Of a DNA stretch of 18,856 bases, positions 1 to 6,878 are shown in pieces (the stretch's first letter is position 1; each line of letters starts with the position of its first letter). The DNA lies in the NCBI GenBank assembly GCA_035501575.1, contig DATJVZ010000221.1, positions 1 to 18,856 of the forward strand, read 5' to 3'. The DNA comes from JAFAGX01 sp035501575. GTDB taxonomy: Bacteria; Acidobacteriota; Terriglobia; Terriglobales; Acidobacteriaceae. The position numbers and the translations under genes are program-made. Under the pieces are notes generated by a model that was not told the DNA's origin, did no database searches, and worked only from the letters and a program-made list of their open reading frames with translations.

Positions 1-1
1 T

Positions 2-703
2 TTGTGGGTGATACCCACCCATACCGGCACGGAAGCGCTGGCGCTGATTCTGCGCTGGTTTCACTTTCTGGCGGGGATTACCTGGGTCGGGTTGCTGTAC
101 TTTTTCAATCTGGTCAATGTGCCTTTCATGAAGCAGCTCGATGCCAGCATGAAACCGAAGGTTTTTCAGTACATGACCATGCCCGCTTTGCAGATCTTTC
201 GCTGGAGTGCGCTGCTTACGGTATTGTTCGGATTCTGGTACTGGGGCCAGATTTTGGTTGGCCCGGACGCGCTCCGCGAAGGGAAGGGCTCAGGAAGCAC
301 CATCGGCTTGTTCTTGCTGATCTGGGTTGTGGCCTCGATGATTCTGTACTTTGTAATCTCAAAGACGCCAGCGGGATACGTCTTGGGGCTGATTGCCACT
401 GTGGTTGTGATCCTCGCGGGGTGGCTGTTTGTGAACTTTACTCCCGTCGGGCAGGACGATAACCATGTGCTCTCGATCGGAGTCGGGGGCGGCTTGGGAA
501 TCATTATGTTGTTTAACGTGTGGGGAATCATCTGGCGCAATAACAAGAAGATCATTCGAGGAACGATCGCCGGCACTCCACCGGCCGACGGCCCGACCCT
601 CGCCCGCCAGGCCTTTCTCGCATCACGAACTAACATGTTTCTCTCCGTGCCCATGCTTTTCTTTATGGCGGCTGCCTCTCATTACGGGATCTTGGGTAAG
701 TAG
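2..703 (+). CDS. PuuD-like (urate hydroxylase family) membrane protein, 5' end cut by window edge
   Basis: Integral membrane protein resembling the N-terminal membrane domain of PuuD, the family annotated as urate hydroxylase. About six membrane segments are visible, near residues 14-36, 61-83, 98-120, 125-147, 158-178 and 212-229. The first carries the family-like RWFHFLAGITWVGLLYFFN stretch with its histidine, and the last carries ASRTNMFLSVPMLFF. The frame is open to the left edge and the first codon is TTG, so the true start is probably a few codons upstream, outside the window. Classical PuuD has a C-terminal cytochrome c domain. Here the protein stops after the last membrane segment and no CxxCH is present. 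The DUF309 gene follows 87 bases later on the same strand. The family call rests on recognition of the membrane motif. Urate as substrate is not shown by anything in the window. Confidence 0.75.
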   Translation: MWVIPTHTGTEALALILRWFHFLAGITWVGLLYFFNLVNVPFMKQLDASMKPKVFQYMTMPALQIFRWSALLTVLFGFWYWGQILVGPDALREGKGSGSTIGLFLLIWVVASMILYFVISKTPAGYVLGLIATVVVILAGWLFVNFTPVGQDDNHVLSIGVGGGLGIIMLFNVWGIIWRNNKKIIRGTIAGTPPADGPTLARQAFLASRTNMFLSVPMLFFMAAASHYGILGK

Positions 704-779
704 AAAGCAGGCTATCGCTGCGGGCCGGGTGCTCTCCGGGAAGGTGCCAGGCTTCGGCTTGTTCGACCACCGGTTGTGA

Positions 780-785
780 CACAAT
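780..785 (+). promoter_or_regulatory. Possible -10 element for the DUF309 gene (leaderless start)
   Basis: CACAAT (4 of 6 to TATAAT) ends five bases before the GTG at 791, which would place the transcript start at about the start codon. A TTGTTC at 759-764 is the only -35-like sequence and its spacing of 15 is short. No usable Shine-Dalgarno is present. Weak alone; see the finding on leaderless starts. Confidence 0.3.
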
Positions 786-790
786 GAGGC

Positions 791-1150
791 GTGCATTCTG
801 GTGGATTGGCTCGCGGAATCGCTCTATTTAACGGTGCTCACTTCTTTGAGGCCCACGAAGTCTTGGAAGATGTTTGGCGAGCCGCCCCGGCTGACGAGAA
901 GAGATTCTTCCAGGGCTTAGTTCAGCTGGCGGTCGCGTTCCACCACCATTCCACGGGCAACCATATCGGAATGCGTTCCGTCATGGAGCGCGGCATGAGG
1001 AACCTGGACGGTTATCCAAACGGCTTCTACGGTATCCAACTGCTGCCACTCCAGCATTCTTTGAACGCGTGGCGAGAGGCTCTGGACAATAAGCAGCCGC
1101 ATCCGTCCCTGCCCCGGATCGAAAGCTCGGGACCCGGGTCCGCCGCATAA
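791..1150 (+). CDS. DUF309 domain protein
   Basis: Small helical, probably cytoplasmic protein of 119 residues with the DUF309 signature. FFEAHEVLEDVW occupies residues 18-29 (His22, Glu23, Glu26, Trp29) and FFQGLVQLAVAFHHH residues 39-53 (Gln41, His51-53). The histidine/glutamate pattern suggests a metal site, but the biochemical function of the family is not established. The GTG at 791 is the first possible start, because an in-frame TGA lies at 785-787. A TTG at 806 is the alternative. The last 20 residues are Pro/Ser/Gly-rich and outside the domain. It follows the PuuD-like gene by 87 bases and converges with the SH3-domain lipoprotein gene. Confidence 0.8.
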   Translation: MHSGGLARGIALFNGAHFFEAHEVLEDVWRAAPADEKRFFQGLVQLAVAFHHHSTGNHIGMRSVMERGMRNLDGYPNGFYGIQLLPLQHSLNAWREALDNKQPHPSLPRIESSGPGSAA

Positions 1151-1151
1151 G

Positions 1152-1174
1152 CGAGCAGTATGCCAATGTGCTCG
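1152..1174. terminator. Weak hairpin between convergent genes
   Basis: CGAGCA (1152-1157) pairs with TGCTCG (1169-1174) across an 11-base loop, one base after the DUF309 stop codon. CTTTT follows 6 bases later, at 1180-1184. The stem is short and the T-run imperfect. It may serve as a terminator for DUF309 or for the convergent lipoprotein gene. Confidence 0.25.
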
Positions 1175-1210
1175 TCGGGCTTTTCGCGCGGATCGAGTGG
1201 CTGGCTTCGC

Positions 1211-2233
1211 CTATTTGGCTTTTTTACCTCGCTTCCTCGAGACGGTCCTCGAGACGGTCTTCGGAGGTTGCTCGCCCGGCGCGAGTACCCGGCGAACAAT
1301 CGGCGTCTTTAGCTTGTACTTCCGCTCGACCACGTTGCCGTCATCGTCCTTTACGCGCAGTACGAAAACCGGTAACGTGCCCTCTTGCTCGAAATTCTCG
1401 TGCGAAACCGTCAGCGGAAACACGCCATTGAGGTTGCGCTCGTGATAGGCAGTTTCGTAGTGGTGCCGCTTAACGTTCCAGGTAAAGACCCGCACCTGGT
1501 TGAAGTCGAAAGGCATTCCATCTTTGGGATCAGTCAGGGCCACCAGGTATTGCGGAACTTTCTTCTCACCATCGGTGACTTCCTCGAGCACAAAGAATGC
1601 TACGATACGCTGGCCTTCGGCATATTGTGCGATCTCGAGCGGGACATCGAGGTCCACCATGCGCGCCAGCACCCAACCCATGTGCCCCTGGGGATCTCTC
1701 ACCAGCCACCAATCCTCCACAATCGATGACTTGGGCGGCTCTGACCCGCCCGCTGCTGCGATCGTGCCCGGCAGGCTCTTTTCCGCCGGAGCTCGCTTGA
1801 AGAGCGAAACTTTCGTTCCCTGGGTGAGCTGGTAAAGATGTTCCGTTTCGCGGCCTGGCTGCAGATGAAGGTTGGTGTCATTGCGCGTCGTTCCCACTGC
1901 CTGGAGGGGATCGTTTTGCTCTTGCTGAGCCAGTTTCTGGAACCCGTCGAACACCTCTTGCGAAACCAGGTATCGCTGTTCGATCCAGCCTTCTAAGCCG
2001 CTATCGGTCCTTACCCTCACGAAGCGGCGCTCGCGTTCGAGCACCTGCACGCGGTCTGCGTTTTTAACGGTTCCGGTTTTGCTGTAGAAGGCGGCCACAC
2101 GGTCACGAAGAAAGGCTTGGGGAGCGGACACGTAATCGGTTTCAAGTACTTTTTTGTGGGTTCGACAAGCGGGAAGCGAAAGGAGCGGCACCAGGAGAAG
2201 CAGCAGCCGACGGACGGTTCGCCCAGGAATCAC
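1211..2233 (-). CDS. SH3b-domain lipoprotein
   Basis: Predicted exported lipoprotein of 340 residues. It has an arginine-containing N-terminus, a hydrophobic run at residues 10-20 and a lipobox-like LPAC with Cys23. Two bacterial SH3-like regions follow, about residues 45-90 (ending EGWIEQRYL) and 115-194 (ending MGWVLARMVDL). These often bind cell-wall peptide or act as protein-contact modules. The next 120 residues form a beta-rich region with no family I recognise. The C-terminus is basic (KTVSRTVSRKRGKKAK) and contains a perfect 12-base tandem duplication. The GTG start is chosen because it directly precedes the signal peptide and no other start lies close upstream. A TATATT lies five bases before it. 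No enzyme activity is suggested; the role is probably structural in the envelope. Confidence 0.75.
   Translation of the reverse strand: MIPGRTVRRLLLLLVPLLSLPACRTHKKVLETDYVSAPQAFLRDRVAAFYSKTGTVKNADRVQVLERERRFVRVRTDSGLEGWIEQRYLVSQEVFDGFQKLAQQEQNDPLQAVGTTRNDTNLHLQPGRETEHLYQLTQGTKVSLFKRAPAEKSLPGTIAAAGGSEPPKSSIVEDWWLVRDPQGHMGWVLARMVDLDVPLEIAQYAEGQRIVAFFVLEEVTDGEKKVPQYLVALTDPKDGMPFDFNQVRVFTWNVKRHHYETAYHERNLNGVFPLTVSHENFEQEGTLPVFVLRVKDDDGNVVERKYKLKTPIVRRVLAPGEQPPKTVSRTVSRKRGKKAK
1235..1258. repeat. 12-base perfect tandem duplication
   Basis: CCTCGAGACGGT occurs twice in direct succession (1235-1246 and 1247-1258). It encodes the doubled TVSR in the basic tail of the SH3b lipoprotein. The unit is in frame, so gain or loss of a copy would change the protein by four residues without a frameshift. 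Confidence 0.9.
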
Positions 2234-2238
2234 AAGCC

Positions 2239-2244
2239 AATATA
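2239..2244 (-). promoter_or_regulatory. -10-like TATATT next to the SH3b lipoprotein start
   Basis: On the minus strand TATATT (5 of 6 to TATAAT) lies five bases before the GTG at 2233. The predicted transcript start would fall within one base of the start codon. No good -35 and no Shine-Dalgarno are visible. Confidence 0.35.
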
Positions 2245-2392
2245 ACCTAGCGCGGCGTGGCCGCGGTTTAGTTGGGTGGTATCGGCCGGAACAGAATCAA
2301 ATCTCAGCGGACGCACGCGTGGGGACTAGGTGCCGCGGCGCGTGCCGCACGGCGAGATATGAGACAGCAGATCTCGCGAAAGAATCGAGCGA

Positions 2393-3049
2393 TTACTGCG
2401 TTACCCTCAGCATCGCATTTGCCGTGAAGGTGTTTACTCCGCTAACGTAGGTGGCCGTTACGGTCGCCACCTCACCTACCATGGCAGTAGCTTGTACAGT
2501 TACTACCGCTGGGTCCTGTCCTCCGACGATCGTGAAGTCCGCTGTGCTGCCGGAGCTTGTCGCACTGATCGTCCAAGTCGCAGTAGTGGTTACGTCTACT
2601 GGGCTCCCACCCGAAACCGTTGCCATGGCTTTAAAGCTCTGGGTCCCATTGATTGTCGCATTGGCACTGGTGGGACTGATTGTAATCCCGGTGACATTGG
2701 AGATTGAGACCGTCACGGTGGCCGTGCCGCTAACCGTACCCGATGCCCCGGTGATGGTAGCGCTGCCAGGGGAAATGCCGGTCACAAGCCCGGCACCGTT
2801 GATTGCGGCCACCGTGGTGTCTGAGCTGCTCCAGAACACGTTGCTGAGTGATTGAGTACTGCCATCGTTAAAGGTGCCTACGGCACTCATCTGGACGGTA
2901 CCGTTCTGGTTGATGGTCGCGCTCGGCCCTACCGTGATCGAGGTGAGGGTCGGGTTCACGAAAAAGCCATTGCAGCCCGGTCCGATGGCGCACACAAGCG
3001 CCACTACCAAGGTTCCGGCGACTTTGGGTTTCTGCTTTATATTCAACAT
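2393..3049 (-). CDS. Ig-like (BIG2-type) domain lipoprotein
   Basis: Secreted or surface lipoprotein of 218 residues from the ATG at 3049. The N-terminus is basic (MLNIKQKPKV), followed by a hydrophobic stretch and a cysteine at residue 26 in IGPGC. That lipobox is imperfect, with Cys20 as the alternative. After CNGFFVNPTLTSITV come two bacterial Ig-like folds, about residues 37-115 and 120-218. The first has the typical TVQMSAVGTFNDGSTQ, WSSSDTTVAAINGAGLVTG and GSATITG segments. The composition is rich in Thr, Ser, Val and Ala, as expected of beta-sandwich adhesin-like domains. A GTG at 3082 would add 11 residues, but the ATG directly precedes the signal sequence. The role is probably surface exposure or adhesion, and no partner is visible nearby. 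Confidence 0.75.
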   Translation of the reverse strand: MLNIKQKPKVAGTLVVALVCAIGPGCNGFFVNPTLTSITVGPSATINQNGTVQMSAVGTFNDGSTQSLSNVFWSSSDTTVAAINGAGLVTGISPGSATITGASGTVSGTATVTVSISNVTGITISPTSANATINGTQSFKAMATVSGGSPVDVTTTATWTISATSSGSTADFTIVGGQDPAVVTVQATAMVGEVATVTATYVSGVNTFTANAMLRVTQ

Positions 3050-3097
3050 ATTACCAAATTCCAGCAGGGCGCTCGCTACCACCAGTCATTGCCGAGA

Positions 3098-3106
3098 ATT
3101 GTAGCA
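3098..3106 (-). promoter_or_regulatory. Extended -10 promoter for the Ig-like lipoprotein gene
   Basis: The minus strand reads TGCTACAAT, an extended -10 (TGn plus TACAAT, 5 of 6). The transcript would start near 3091 and leave a leader of about 42 bases before the ATG at 3049. No convincing -35 is present, as is usual for extended -10 promoters. Confidence 0.4.
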
Positions 3107-3448
3107 GAGAGAATTTCGCACGCTTGGCACAAGAAGGTAGCCGATCTTTGCTACCACCTCAGAACGTAATCATCGCCGAAACTTGCACAAATCCGTAACT
3201 CCGGTTGCAGCAAGTTATCAAGAGTGTCAATACTACGAACTTGCCAGTCGGCTTGGGTTGGGCGATATGCGGCTGGAACCTTCTCTGCCATTCGCATCGC
3301 CTGACTTCTTTGTTAGATGCGTAAGACTTCCCCATCATCCGGGAAAGAGGGGGACTTCCAGGGCACGATGAGGCATGGTGGTATTGGGCGCGTAGCAAGG
3401 GAATCTCCCACCGGAAAACATTCAGATAGCGGCTCACATTCACTCGGC

Positions 3449-3454
3449 TACAAT
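3449..3454 (+). promoter_or_regulatory. -10 element TACAAT for the DUF2905 gene (leaderless start)
   Basis: TACAAT (5 of 6) ends six bases before the GTG at 3461, so the expected transcript start is the first base of the start codon. No Shine-Dalgarno and no clear -35 are present. Confidence 0.4.
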
Positions 3455-3460
3455 GAGCCT

Positions 3461-3685
3461 GTGACGGATCTTGGGAAACTTCTCATCCTTGTCGGTGCGT
3501 TGATTGTCGGCATTGGCGTCGTGCTGGCGCTGGCCGGGCGAAGTAACCTGCCCCTCGGACGCTTGCCCGGCGACATTGTCTATCGTGGAAAAAACACGAC
3601 CTTTTATTTCCCATTGGCTACCTCCATCCTCATCAGTGTGGTGCTCTCGGTACTGCTTTATGTAATCGGTAGGTTCAAGCGCTAG
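3461..3685 (+). CDS. DUF2905 small membrane protein
   Basis: A 74-residue inner-membrane protein of the DUF2905 family, of unknown function. Two membrane helices (about residues 5-27 and 52-70) flank a conserved loop with PLGRLPGDIVYRGKNTTFYFPLATSI (shown here as PLGRLPGDIV at 31-40 and TTFYFPLATSI at 46-56), ending in the basic RFKR. The length and both motifs fit the family. The frame is open further upstream, to a codon at 3317. The family similarity starts at VTDLGKLLI, so the GTG at 3461 is the preferred start. xseA begins 126 bases later on the same strand. Confidence 0.85.
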   Translation: MTDLGKLLILVGALIVGIGVVLALAGRSNLPLGRLPGDIVYRGKNTTFYFPLATSILISVVLSVLLYVIGRFKR

Positions 3686-3797
3686 AGTGTGGCCATTCCT
3701 GCCTGCGACGGTCGCGCCGCTTTCCGAACGAGCTCCGGTCTCGGGGGCCTCTGCCTTCCCGCGGTTCCTGTTTGCCGAGTGCTCGCCCTGTCTGCGG

Positions 3798-3803
3798 TAC
3801 ACT
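3798..3803 (+). promoter_or_regulatory. Possible -10 element for xseA
   Basis: TACACT (4 of 6) lies eight bases before the xseA ATG at 3812 and predicts a leader of about two bases. TTGCCG at 3772-3777 is -35-like but spaced 20 bases away, longer than usual. No Shine-Dalgarno precedes the ATG. Confidence 0.3.
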
Positions 3804-3811
3804 TTCCCTGG

Positions 3812-5182
3812 ATGTCAGTTTCGGACCAGCTCGGGTTCAGCTTTAATCCCAGGGGTCGCCGTACCTGGACGGTACGTGACTTGGTGGCCGCAGTTCGCAC
3901 CCATCTCGAACGGGAATACAGCGATACCTGGGTAGAAGGAGAGATCTCTAATTTCCGGGCGCACGATTCGGGCCATCTTTATTTCACCCTCAAGGATGAG
4001 AGCGCGCAAATTCGGGTGGTGATCTTTCGATCTTCCGCGCGCTTGCTCCGGTTTCGCCCCGACAACGGCATGCAGGTAGTGGCTCGCGGACGAGTTACGA
4101 TTTATGAAGACCGGGGCGAGCTCCAACTGGCGGCGGAATACCTTGAGCCGAAGGGAGCGGGAAGCCTTCAGATCGCCTTCGAGCAACTAAAAGCCAGACT
4201 GGAAGCCGAAGGCCTCTTCGACTCGAGCCGTAAGAAACCGATTCCTACCCTGCCCCGAAGGATCGGAATAGTGACCTCGCCCCAAGCCGCAGCCTTGCGC
4301 GATATTCTCCACATTTTGCGGCGCCGCCATCACAGTGCGAGCGTCCTGATCTTCCCCGCGCAAGTACAGGGAGAGGCGGCTGCCTTGGAGGTCAGCGCCG
4401 GTATCCGGCACTTCAACCAAACTCGCGGCGTGGAAGTGATTATCGTGGCTCGCGGGGGTGGATCCGCAGAAGATCTCGCCGCCTTCAATCACGAAGGCCT
4501 GGCGCGTACGATCGCGTCATCTTCGATTCCTGTGATCTCCGCCGTAGGGCACGAAACCGATTTCACCATCGTTGATTTTGTTGCCGACCTGCGTGCGCCT
4601 ACACCTTCGGCCGCCGCGGAGTTGGTCATCCGCTCGCGCCAGGAAGTCGAAGAGCAGCTGGAGAGTCTGCATGCACGACTGGGGAAAGACATCCGTTATC
4701 GGCTGCTGATCGCACGTCAAAACTTGACTGAGCTGGCGCGGAATACGGCCTTCGCCCGGTTGATGGATTTCATTCATCGCCGGCAGCAGCGTCTGGACGA
4801 TCTGGCCCACCGATTAGCCGAGGGTGAGCGGCGAAACCTCGAGAATCAGCGCAGACGCTTTGAGTTTCTCTCTGCCTCGGTCCGGCACTACGATGCCCGC
4901 CGTGTGCTCGCCAGCATGAGAAAGGATTTGGAGGCTCGGGCGGCCGCACTCGTCTCTGGCTTGCGCAGCCAGCTGCGGGAGTGTGGCATTCGTTTCGAGC
5001 GCGTCGAGACGGCTCTTCGAGCCCTCTCCCCTCTGGCAATTCTTGCGCGCGGGTACGCCCTGGTGTTTGATGAGTCGGGAGTGCTGCTCCAGGATGCGTC
5101 GCAGGTCAATGCGGGAGACCAAATCTCGGCTAGATTGGCGCAGGGGACATTGACCGCGACGGTGAACGGCAAGCGGGGCTAG
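3812..5182 (+). CDS. xseA: Exodeoxyribonuclease VII large subunit
   Basis: Catalytic subunit of exonuclease VII, which degrades single-stranded DNA from both ends in mismatch repair and DNA damage processing. From the ATG at 3812 it has 456 residues, the length of E. coli XseA. An N-terminal OB fold (about residues 15-115, with VEGEISNFRAHDSGHLYFTL) is followed by the nuclease domain. GIVTSPQAAALRDIL starts at residue 152, RGGGSAEDLAAFN at 214 and SAVGHETDFTIVDFVADLR at about 243. Asp164, Arg214, His247 and Asp250 match, with a constant offset of nine, the E. coli residues I recall as essential (155, 205, 238, 241). A long charged helical region follows, and RGYALVFD is near the C-terminus. 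The frame is open upstream to 3689, but the similarity begins after 3812. The small subunit gene xseB, often adjacent, is absent here. Confidence 0.95.
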   Translation: MSVSDQLGFSFNPRGRRTWTVRDLVAAVRTHLEREYSDTWVEGEISNFRAHDSGHLYFTLKDESAQIRVVIFRSSARLLRFRPDNGMQVVARGRVTIYEDRGELQLAAEYLEPKGAGSLQIAFEQLKARLEAEGLFDSSRKKPIPTLPRRIGIVTSPQAAALRDILHILRRRHHSASVLIFPAQVQGEAAALEVSAGIRHFNQTRGVEVIIVARGGGSAEDLAAFNHEGLARTIASSSIPVISAVGHETDFTIVDFVADLRAPTPSAAAELVIRSRQEVEEQLESLHARLGKDIRYRLLIARQNLTELARNTAFARLMDFIHRRQQRLDDLAHRLAEGERRNLENQRRRFEFLSASVRHYDARRVLASMRKDLEARAAALVSGLRSQLRECGIRFERVETALRALSPLAILARGYALVFDESGVLLQDASQVNAGDQISARLAQGTLTATVNGKRG

Positions 5183-5400
5183 CCACTTTCGCCCGCAAGG
5201 CGCCGCACCTCGCCACTGAACGAACGATCATGCCGGTCGCCGTTAGCGATGTCTATCATTTCTTGCGAGTTAGGATCCCTGTAGTGGCGAAGGGGGGACG
5301 CGGAGTGCGAAGCTTCGGGGACTGGCCTTAGGCGCCGTTCTCGAAGAGGCACGCAGGCGAGACGGTCGCTCGAGCACCTATCGCAGTCGATGCCTCGGGC

Positions 5401-5428
5401 TTGCCTGCCGGTTTTCGCCTGCTATACT
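5401..5428 (+). promoter_or_regulatory. Sigma-70-type promoter of gdhA
   Basis: TTGCCT (5401-5406) and TATACT (5423-5428, 5 of 6) are separated by 16 bases. Transcription would start near 5435 and give a leader of about 66 bases, which contains the gdhA ribosome binding site. This is the best-formed promoter in the window. Confidence 0.55.
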
Positions 5429-5490
5429 TCTGAATTTGTCACCCAAAGCCGGAAATCTGCCGGCAGCGACCAGCAGCAACTGCACTCATC

Positions 5491-5494
5491 GGAG
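5491..5494 (+). promoter_or_regulatory. Ribosome binding site deciding the gdhA start
   Basis: GGAG lies six bases before the ATG at 5501. The frame is open upstream to an ATG at 5390, but that ATG lies before the predicted promoter. This Shine-Dalgarno therefore fixes 5501 as the likely start. Confidence 0.6.
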
Positions 5495-5500
5495 ACTGTC

Positions 5501-6781
5501 ATGACCACCACCACTGCCAGCCCTAGCAGCATGGAGCGCGAATTCAACCCCGTGGAGGCGCAGGCTGCCCGGTTCGATCTGGCCGCGCACAAACTCAACC
5601 TGGATGAAGGCCTGTGGAAAGTCTTGCGCTACCCCAATCGTGAGATTACGGTGCATATCCCGGTTGCCATGGACAACGGTAGTCTTGATGTATTCACCGG
5701 TTTTCGCGTACAGCATTCGATCGCCCGGGGTCCGGCCAAAGGCGGGGTTCGCTATGCACCGGACGTCACGCTCGACGAAGTACGCGCCCTGGCCGCCTGG
5801 ATGACCTGGAAGTGCGCCGTCGTCAACATCCCGTTCGGTGGTGCCAAGGGCGGAATTATCTGCGACCCACACAAGATGTCGATGGGCGAGCTGGAGCGGC
5901 TCACCCGTCGTTACACGGCAGAGCTGTTTGAATTCATCGGTCCGGAGAAAGACGTTCCCGCACCCGACGTGAATACCAACGAGCAGATCATGGCGTGGAT
6001 GATGGATACCTACTCCATGCACATGCGCCAGACGGTTACGGCGGTCGTGACCGGGAAACCGATCAACATTGGAGGCTCGCGAGGTCGTCGCGAAGCGACC
6101 GGCCGCGGCATCATGATCGTCTGCGATGAGGCCGTCAAGAAACTCAAGCTCTCCTCGAAAGATGCGCGCGTGATCGTGCAAGGTTTCGGCAACGTAGGTT
6201 CCAATGCCGCCCTGCTCATGGCCGAGGCCGGCTACAAGGTGATCGGAATTCTCGAGGTGGATGGCGGCCTCTATAACCGAAATGGAATCAACGTGCAGAA
6301 ATTATCCGAGTATCGCCAACGCAATCGAACCATTGTCGGATTCCCCGAAGCCGAAGCCTCGAGTGACGCGGACCTACTGGTAACCGATTGCGACATTTTG
6401 ATCCCCGCCGCAACCGAGAATCAGATCACCAGCCGCAATGCCGATCGTGTAAAGTGCAAGATCCTGGCGGAAGGCGCGAACGGTCCCACCACAGCGGCAG
6501 CCGACGAAATCTTGGCCGAGAAAGGCGTGTTCATTATTCCTGACATCTTGTGCAATGCCGGCGGCGTGACCACGTCGTATTTTGAGTGGGTCCAGGACCG
6601 TCAAGGCTACTTTTGGAAGGAATCCTTCGTCAACGAGCAACTGGAAATGATCATGGTGGCTGCCTTTGACGACGTTATCCGCTATGCCGACGTCCACCAG
6701 GTCAACAACCGCATCGCCGCCTATATGCTGGCTATCGACCGAGTGGCCTATACCATTCGGCAACGGGGAATCTATGCTTGA
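5501..6781 (+). CDS. gdhA: Glutamate dehydrogenase (Glu/Leu/Phe/Val family)
   Basis: Cytoplasmic enzyme for reversible oxidative deamination of glutamate to 2-oxoglutarate and ammonia with NAD or NADP. It has 426 residues, typical of the hexameric short form. The N-terminal substrate domain has FRVQHSIARGPAKGGVRYAP (Lys80), FGGAKGGI with the catalytic-type Lys116, and PAPDVNT with Asp156. The Rossmann domain follows with VIVQGFGNVGS (glycines at 228-233). ILAEGANGPTT and DILCNAGGVTTSYFEWVQ lie near the C-terminus. The Lys/Lys/Asp set supports glutamate as the substrate rather than branched-chain amino acids, whose enzymes are shorter. Coenzyme preference cannot be settled by eye; the acidic residue after strand two (ILEVDGG) suggests NAD. 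It stands alone, with its own promoter and a clear GGAG site, and converges with tag. Confidence 0.95.
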   Translation: MTTTTASPSSMEREFNPVEAQAARFDLAAHKLNLDEGLWKVLRYPNREITVHIPVAMDNGSLDVFTGFRVQHSIARGPAKGGVRYAPDVTLDEVRALAAWMTWKCAVVNIPFGGAKGGIICDPHKMSMGELERLTRRYTAELFEFIGPEKDVPAPDVNTNEQIMAWMMDTYSMHMRQTVTAVVTGKPINIGGSRGRREATGRGIMIVCDEAVKKLKLSSKDARVIVQGFGNVGSNAALLMAEAGYKVIGILEVDGGLYNRNGINVQKLSEYRQRNRTIVGFPEAEASSDADLLVTDCDILIPAATENQITSRNADRVKCKILAEGANGPTTAAADEILAEKGVFIIPDILCNAGGVTTSYFEWVQDRQGYFWKESFVNEQLEMIMVAAFDDVIRYADVHQVNNRIAAYMLAIDRVAYTIRQRGIYA

Positions 6782-6878
6782 GGGGACCAATCGAACGGCA
6801 GCCTAGAGTCCGAGTGAGCCAAATTCGACCCGACCATCACCGTCTCCGAGAAACGAAGCATCCCGCCATCCGCGCCAG

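Larger units (their letters stand above)
3050..3460. other. Intergenic region between divergent genes
   Basis: This 411-base stretch separates the divergent Ig-like lipoprotein and DUF2905 genes. It holds the extended -10 at 3098-3106, a 6-bp inverted repeat GGTAGC/GCTACC at 3136-3141 and 3150-3155 (8-base loop) about 50 bases upstream of that transcript start, and the TACAAT next to the DUF2905 start. No convincing coding frame or RNA gene was seen in 3160-3440. Confidence 0.5.
5183..5500 (+). other. Intergenic region between xseA and gdhA
   Basis: This 318-base stretch holds the gdhA promoter and leader in its last 100 bases. In 5183-5400 I see no coding frame resembling xseB or any other family, no RNA gene and no convincing terminator after xseA. 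Confidence 0.5.

Noticed and set aside
774..784. Palindrome TTGTG-A-CACAA before the DUF309 gene
   Set aside because: It is short and overlaps the candidate -10. A chance 5-bp palindrome is likely and no second copy was seen.
3183..3371. Short plus-strand frames upstream of the DUF2905 gene
   Set aside because: There is no family resemblance, no ribosome binding site and an atypical composition. The region reads as non-coding.
5486..6181. A 231-codon minus-strand frame opposite gdhA
   Set aside because: It mirrors the codon structure of gdhA and has a low-complexity, His/Arg/Asp-rich translation with no recognisable domain.
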